This document shows positions 60,948 through 64,000 of a DNA stretch of 64,000 nucleotides, in pieces (position 1 is the first letter of the stretch; every line of letters begins with the position of its first letter). The notes below the pieces were generated by a model that saw nothing but the letters and a program-made list of their open reading frames with translations, did not search any database and was not told the origin of the DNA. The position numbers were made by a program, and so were the translations under genes. Source of the DNA: Affinirhizobium straminoryzae (lineage in GTDB: Bacteria > Pseudomonadota > Alphaproteobacteria > Rhizobiales > Rhizobiaceae); NCBI RefSeq assembly GCF_007004135.1, contig NZ_VJMG01000015.1:1-64000 (forward strand), in the 5' to 3' direction.

Positions 60948-61068
60948 AGTCATCTCCTCCATGCGTGCTTGAGAATTGAGGCGGGAGCGCCGCGCAGACA
61001 GACGCCCCCAAAAGCATCACGGCGCCCGCCTGCCGGGCTCCTCTCCCGGACAGGCGGTGGCCGAGTGG

Positions 61069-62142
61069 CTATTTCGAAAGATCGATCAGGATCTTCAGCT
61101 GGGTGCCGGCCGGATCGAGCAGGACGTCGAAACCCTCCTTGACGGCGGTCTCAAGCGTGATGCGCTTGGTGACGATCTTCGTAGCCGGCAAAAGACCCGA
61201 GGCGATCAGGCGAATGACGCGGGGCCAGTAATGCGTGGGATAGGCCCAGGATCCTTTCACCTCGAGATCACGGAACGTCACCTGGAACCAGTCGATCGGG
61301 TTCTCGTGCGGATGCAGGCCCGTCTGCACGACCACGCCCTGCTTGCGCACGGCATCGACACAGGCCTTCAGCGCATGCTCGTTGCCGACGCATTCAATGG
61401 CGACATCGCAGCCGACGCCACCTTCGGTCCGCGCGCGCACGACATCGCCCACCGCATCCCGTTTCGGGTTGATGGTGATCACATCGGGAATGACACTCCT
61501 GGCAAGCTCCAGCCGTGCATCGTTGAGATCGGAGACGAAGAGCTGTGCGGCACCCGCCGCCCGCGCAGCCAGCAGCGTCAGCATGCCGATCGGACCGGCG
61601 CCCGTGACCAGTACGCTGTTGCCGGCGGTCACGCCGCCACGGTCGCAGGCATAGACGGCGACCGCCGTCGGCTCGACGAGGGCCGCCTCTTCATCCGTCA
61701 TTTCGTCGGGAATCTTCTGGACGTTGTATTCGTTGACGAGAGCCGCCTCGGCCATGCCCCCGCCCCTCCAGCTGAGGCCAACCAGCGCCAGTTGCGGGCT
61801 GAGGTGAAACAGGCCGCGATCGGCGAAATAGTCACCGGAGCGCGGCATCACCAGCGGCTGGATCGAGACGCGGTCGCCGACAGCAACGGAGGTCACCCCT
61901 TCGCCGATCGCCTCGACCACACCGCCGAATTCATGGCCGAGCACCTGCGGGCCATGCGCGCCGGTAAATGGGTGCGGTTCGGTCGGAATGAAGATCGGGC
62001 CGTAGCTGTATTCGTGAAGATCGGTGCCGCAGATACCGACGAAACGGTTGCGCACCACAACCTGCCCCGGGCCCGGCTTTTCCGGTTCAGCAATGGTGTC
62101 GAGCCGCAAGTCCCTGGCTGCATGAAATCTGAGCGCGCGCAT
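61069..62142 (-). CDS. Zinc-dependent alcohol/2,3-butanediol-type dehydrogenase
   Basis: A 357-residue medium-chain dehydrogenase. Catalytic zinc region FVGICGTDLHEY and VLGHEFGGVVEAIGEGV; the usual four-Cys structural zinc loop is absent or shortened, as in butanediol dehydrogenases. Rossmann motif SVLVTGAGPIGMLTLLAARAAGAAQLFVSDLNDARLELA (Asp suggests NAD). ATG at 62140-62142 after GGGAGGATAT. The first gene behind the sigma-54 promoter, next to an AcoR-like activator, so acetoin, butanediol or a similar secondary alcohol is the natural guess. Confidence 0.9.
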   Translation of the reverse strand: MRALRFHAARDLRLDTIAEPEKPGPGQVVVRNRFVGICGTDLHEYSYGPIFIPTEPHPFTGAHGPQVLGHEFGGVVEAIGEGVTSVAVGDRVSIQPLVMPRSGDYFADRGLFHLSPQLALVGLSWRGGGMAEAALVNEYNVQKIPDEMTDEEAALVEPTAVAVYACDRGGVTAGNSVLVTGAGPIGMLTLLAARAAGAAQLFVSDLNDARLELARSVIPDVITINPKRDAVGDVVRARTEGGVGCDVAIECVGNEHALKACVDAVRKQGVVVQTGLHPHENPIDWFQVTFRDLEVKGSWAYPTHYWPRVIRLIASGLLPATKIVTKRITLETAVKEGFDVLLDPAGTQLKILIDLSK

Positions 62143-62178
62143 ATATCCTCCCTTGGCTGCTTTTGATGCCAGAGAAGG

Positions 62179-62194
62179 TGCAACGTCCGTGCCA
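62179..62194 (-). promoter_or_regulatory. Sigma-54 promoter (-24/-12)
   Basis: The minus strand reads TGGCACGGACGTTGCA, an exact TGGCAC-N5-TTGCA match. It lies 37 bp before the alcohol dehydrogenase start, leaving room for a short leader. Confidence 0.88.
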
Positions 62195-62258
62195 ACGGAC
62201 GGCCTCGACAAGAACCCCTGAATTCATTGGGCTTTTTCTGTCACTGACCGGGAGAAGA

Positions 62259-62288
62259 GCCACAGGTGTGGCGCAACAGCTGTGGCGC
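62259..62288. promoter_or_regulatory. Putative enhancer for the sigma-54 activator
   Basis: Palindrome GCCACAGGTGTGGC (62259-62272) plus TGTGGCGC repeated at 62267-62274 and 62281-62288, 65-95 bp upstream of the -24 element, the usual place for activator binding. Confidence 0.6.
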
Positions 62289-62306
62289 CTGCCACGTTTG
62301 TCGAGC

Positions 62307-64000
62307 TCAATGCGGCCGGTCGATGCCGAGACGACGCATGCGGCGATGCAGGGTGGTCCGATCGATGCCAAGTCGCCGCGCCGCTTCGGACACATTGCCC
62401 TTGCAGGCGGCCAAGACGCCCCGGACCTCGGCGTCCGGCGCATCCTCGCCGGGCTTGGACGGAGAAAGAGAAATGTGGTCCGGAAGGTCGCTGACCTCGA
62501 TCCAGCCGTCCTCGCACAGGGCCGCGGCAAAGGCGATGGCATTGTCGAGCTCGCGGATATTGCCCGGCCAGCGATGGTTGAGGATCAGCGCGCGTGCCGC
62601 GGCAGACAGCCGCAGCGGCCTGCCACCCCCGTGCTTTTCGAGTAGCCGGTCGAGAAGCCAGGAAAAATCGTCACGTTCGGCAAGTGGCGGAAGCGTCAGC
62701 ACCGCAGCGTTCAGGCGATAGTAAAGGTCAGCGCGGAAGGTTCCCGCCGCGACCATGTCGGCAAGAGCACGATGCGAGGCGGAGACGACGCGGAAATCCA
62801 CCTTGCGCGGCGCCGAACCGCCGACAGGCAGGACTTCGCCCTCGGCCAGGACCCGCAGCAGCCGGCTCTGGGTGGCAAAGGGCATGTCGCCGATTTCATC
62901 CAGAAACAGGGTGCCCCCCTCGGCTTCCTCGACAAGGCCCTTGCGCCCCCTGGCCAGCGCACCGGTAAAGGCGCCGGGCACGTGCCCGAACAGCTCGCTT
63001 TCGATGAGCTGTTCCGGGATCGCCGCGCAATTGACCGCCACGAAACGGCCGGGGAGGCCGCTCACCTCATGGACGATGCGCGCCAGATGCTCCTTGCCGG
63101 TTCCGGTCTCGCCTTGCAGGAGGATTGGCAGGCGACCGGGCGCGAGCTTTGCGATCTTGCGCCGCAGGCCATCGATGGCGGGGACGCTGCCGCCGAGGCG
63201 ATCAATCGCCGGCGACGTACGAACCACCCGCGCCGGCGCTCCCCCCGCCAGACGCTGCTGCGGTTCAATGGCATGCGCATAGAGAAAGCTGCCGTCACGC
63301 ACAGCGATCCGGCGGTCCTGCGGCAGGCTGGCGCGCGTCAGCGATGCGAGTTCGTCGAGACCGGCTTCGAAGAAATCGGCAACCGGCTGACCGATCAGCA
63401 ATTCAGGCCGTCGCCAGTCCAGACCACGCGACGTCGCCAGAAGACGCGCGCCGCCATGCGTCATGCCGGTGATGCGTCCGACGCCATCAACCGCAATCGC
63501 CGCTTCCGGATCGACGTCGAGGAACTCCGGTGCGCCGGCAAAGCGCAGCACCAGATCATGGCGGCTGTTGGCCATCAGATTGGCAAGCTCGATCCGCCGC
63601 ACGGTCGAGGAGACCAGATGGCGCGCCATGTTCTGGCTGGCCTTGAGAATCGGCGAACTGAGGAGCGAGATATCGAGAACCGCGGTCAGGGCGCCGTGCG
63701 TGTCGTAGATCGGTGCGGCCGTGCAGGAGAGCGGCGTGTGCGTGATGTCGAAATGATCGGTCTGGTGGATCGTCAGCGCCTCGCCGGTGGTGATGCAGGC
63801 GCCGACGGCACAGGTGCCGGCGCGTGGCTCCGACCATTCGGACCCGAGATAGAGCCCCGCCTTGCGCAGATTGTTGTTGAAGGAGGGATCGCCGAGGAAT
63901 TCGACGGTTACCCCTTCTCGGTCGGAAAGAAGAAGGACGTAGTTCTGCTCGGCCACCTGACGGTAGAGGCGTTCAAGCCCGGAGCGCGCGATATGCACGA
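62307..64000 (-). CDS. Sigma-54-dependent activator, AcoR-like, 5' end cut
   Basis: At least 563 residues; the N-terminus lies beyond the right edge. It has a GAF-type sensor region (EQNYVLLLSDREGVTVEFLGDP...GTCAVGACITTGEALTIHQTDHFDITHTPLSCTAAPIYD) and a PAS-like part. The AAA+ domain shows GETGTGKEHLARIVHE (Walker A), ESELFGHVPGAFTGALARGRKG (GAFTGA for sigma-54 contact) and GGTLFLDEIGDMPF (Walker B). A Fis-type HTH ends the protein (VLAACKGNVSEAARRLGIDRTTLHRRMRRLGI). The architecture matches AcoR. It is encoded just upstream of the sigma-54-driven genes in the same direction. Confidence 0.92.
   Translation of the reverse strand, partial: VHIARSGLERLYRQVAEQNYVLLLSDREGVTVEFLGDPSFNNNLRKAGLYLGSEWSEPRAGTCAVGACITTGEALTIHQTDHFDITHTPLSCTAAPIYDTHGALTAVLDISLLSSPILKASQNMARHLVSSTVRRIELANLMANSRHDLVLRFAGAPEFLDVDPEAAIAVDGVGRITGMTHGGARLLATSRGLDWRRPELLIGQPVADFFEAGLDELASLTRASLPQDRRIAVRDGSFLYAHAIEPQQRLAGGAPARVVRTSPAIDRLGGSVPAIDGLRRKIAKLAPGRLPILLQGETGTGKEHLARIVHEVSGLPGRFVAVNCAAIPEQLIESELFGHVPGAFTGALARGRKGLVEEAEGGTLFLDEIGDMPFATQSRLLRVLAEGEVLPVGGSAPRKVDFRVVSASHRALADMVAAGTFRADLYYRLNAAVLTLPPLAERDDFSWLLDRLLEKHGGGRPLRLSAAARALILNHRWPGNIRELDNAIAFAAALCEDGWIEVSDLPDHISLSPSKPGEDAPDAEVRGVLAACKGNVSEAARRLGIDRTTLHRRMRRLGIDRPH

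Noticed and set aside
1-64000. tRNA or rRNA genes
   Set aside because: No cloverleaf with a conserved GTTCGANTC-type arm and no rRNA signature was recognised by eye. A tRNA/rRNA scan would be needed to exclude them fully.

Overview
The window looks like a piece of an alphaproteobacterial genome of the Rhizobiales (Rhizobium/Agrobacterium-like). It is GC-rich and dense in ABC transporters. It carries FixJ-type two-component genes, a malonyl-CoA synthetase with a MatR-like regulator, and short mosaic palindromes of the RIME type. Almost every gene is catabolic or regulatory and no housekeeping core is visible, so an accessory replicon (chromid or megaplasmid) or a catabolic island is plausible. 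This is inference.

Layout. (1) 1-6011, minus strand: LacI regulator, inositol-monophosphatase-family phosphatase and a Fe3+/sugar-phosphate-type ABC system (fused permease, binding protein, ATPase cut by the left edge), with a perfect 30-bp palindrome before the phosphatase. A metallophosphatase gene follows at 6197-6994. (2) 24014 down to 7156, minus strand: fifteen closely packed, often overlapping genes that read as one operon. They are a Gfo/Idh/MocA dehydrogenase, CoA-transferase, enoyl-CoA hydratase, aldehyde dehydrogenase, CUT1 sugar ABC transporter, two GMC flavoenzymes, an SDR, a Dabb protein, a DUF993 aldolase-like protein, a LacI regulator and glycerate 2-kinase. Two LacI-like operators 21 bp apart lie at the head. 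(3) 24239-25871: a decayed ISL3-family insertion sequence with 19/21-matching terminal repeats, plus the tail of a second copy. (4) 26082-34726: malonyl-CoA synthetase, GDSL hydrolase and a peptide-type ABC transporter, divergent from a MatR-like GntR gene with a matching operator. (5) 34955-43479: ferredoxin and DHDPS-family genes (plus strand), a LysR gene, and an NMT1-type ABC transporter with FAD oxidoreductase, CaiB/BaiF CoA-transferase and enoyl-CoA hydratase (minus strand). A nearly identical LysR-type box lies about 100 bp before both promoters. (6) 43683-50789: alpha/beta hydrolase, Dps, a probable small RNA with anti-Shine-Dalgarno loops, histidine kinase, two response regulators, pyruvate oxidase and a FUSC protein. 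(7) 51112-59004: a small exported protein, a cNMP-domain/thioredoxin-reductase-like fusion without the CxxC, an aromatic-type monooxygenase, a GntR/SDR divergent pair and an autotransporter-barrel protein. (8) 59145-64000: a SnoaL-FMO flavoprotein and a zinc alcohol dehydrogenase behind a textbook sigma-54 promoter, next to an AcoR-like sigma-54 activator cut by the right edge.

The common theme is import plus oxidation or CoA-activation of small organic compounds, each module with its own regulator. The most distinctive items are the MatR-linked transporter/esterase/MatB module, the two-promoter LysR regulon, the anti-SD small RNA and the large glycoside- or polyol-type operon. No substrate can be proved from sequence alone.
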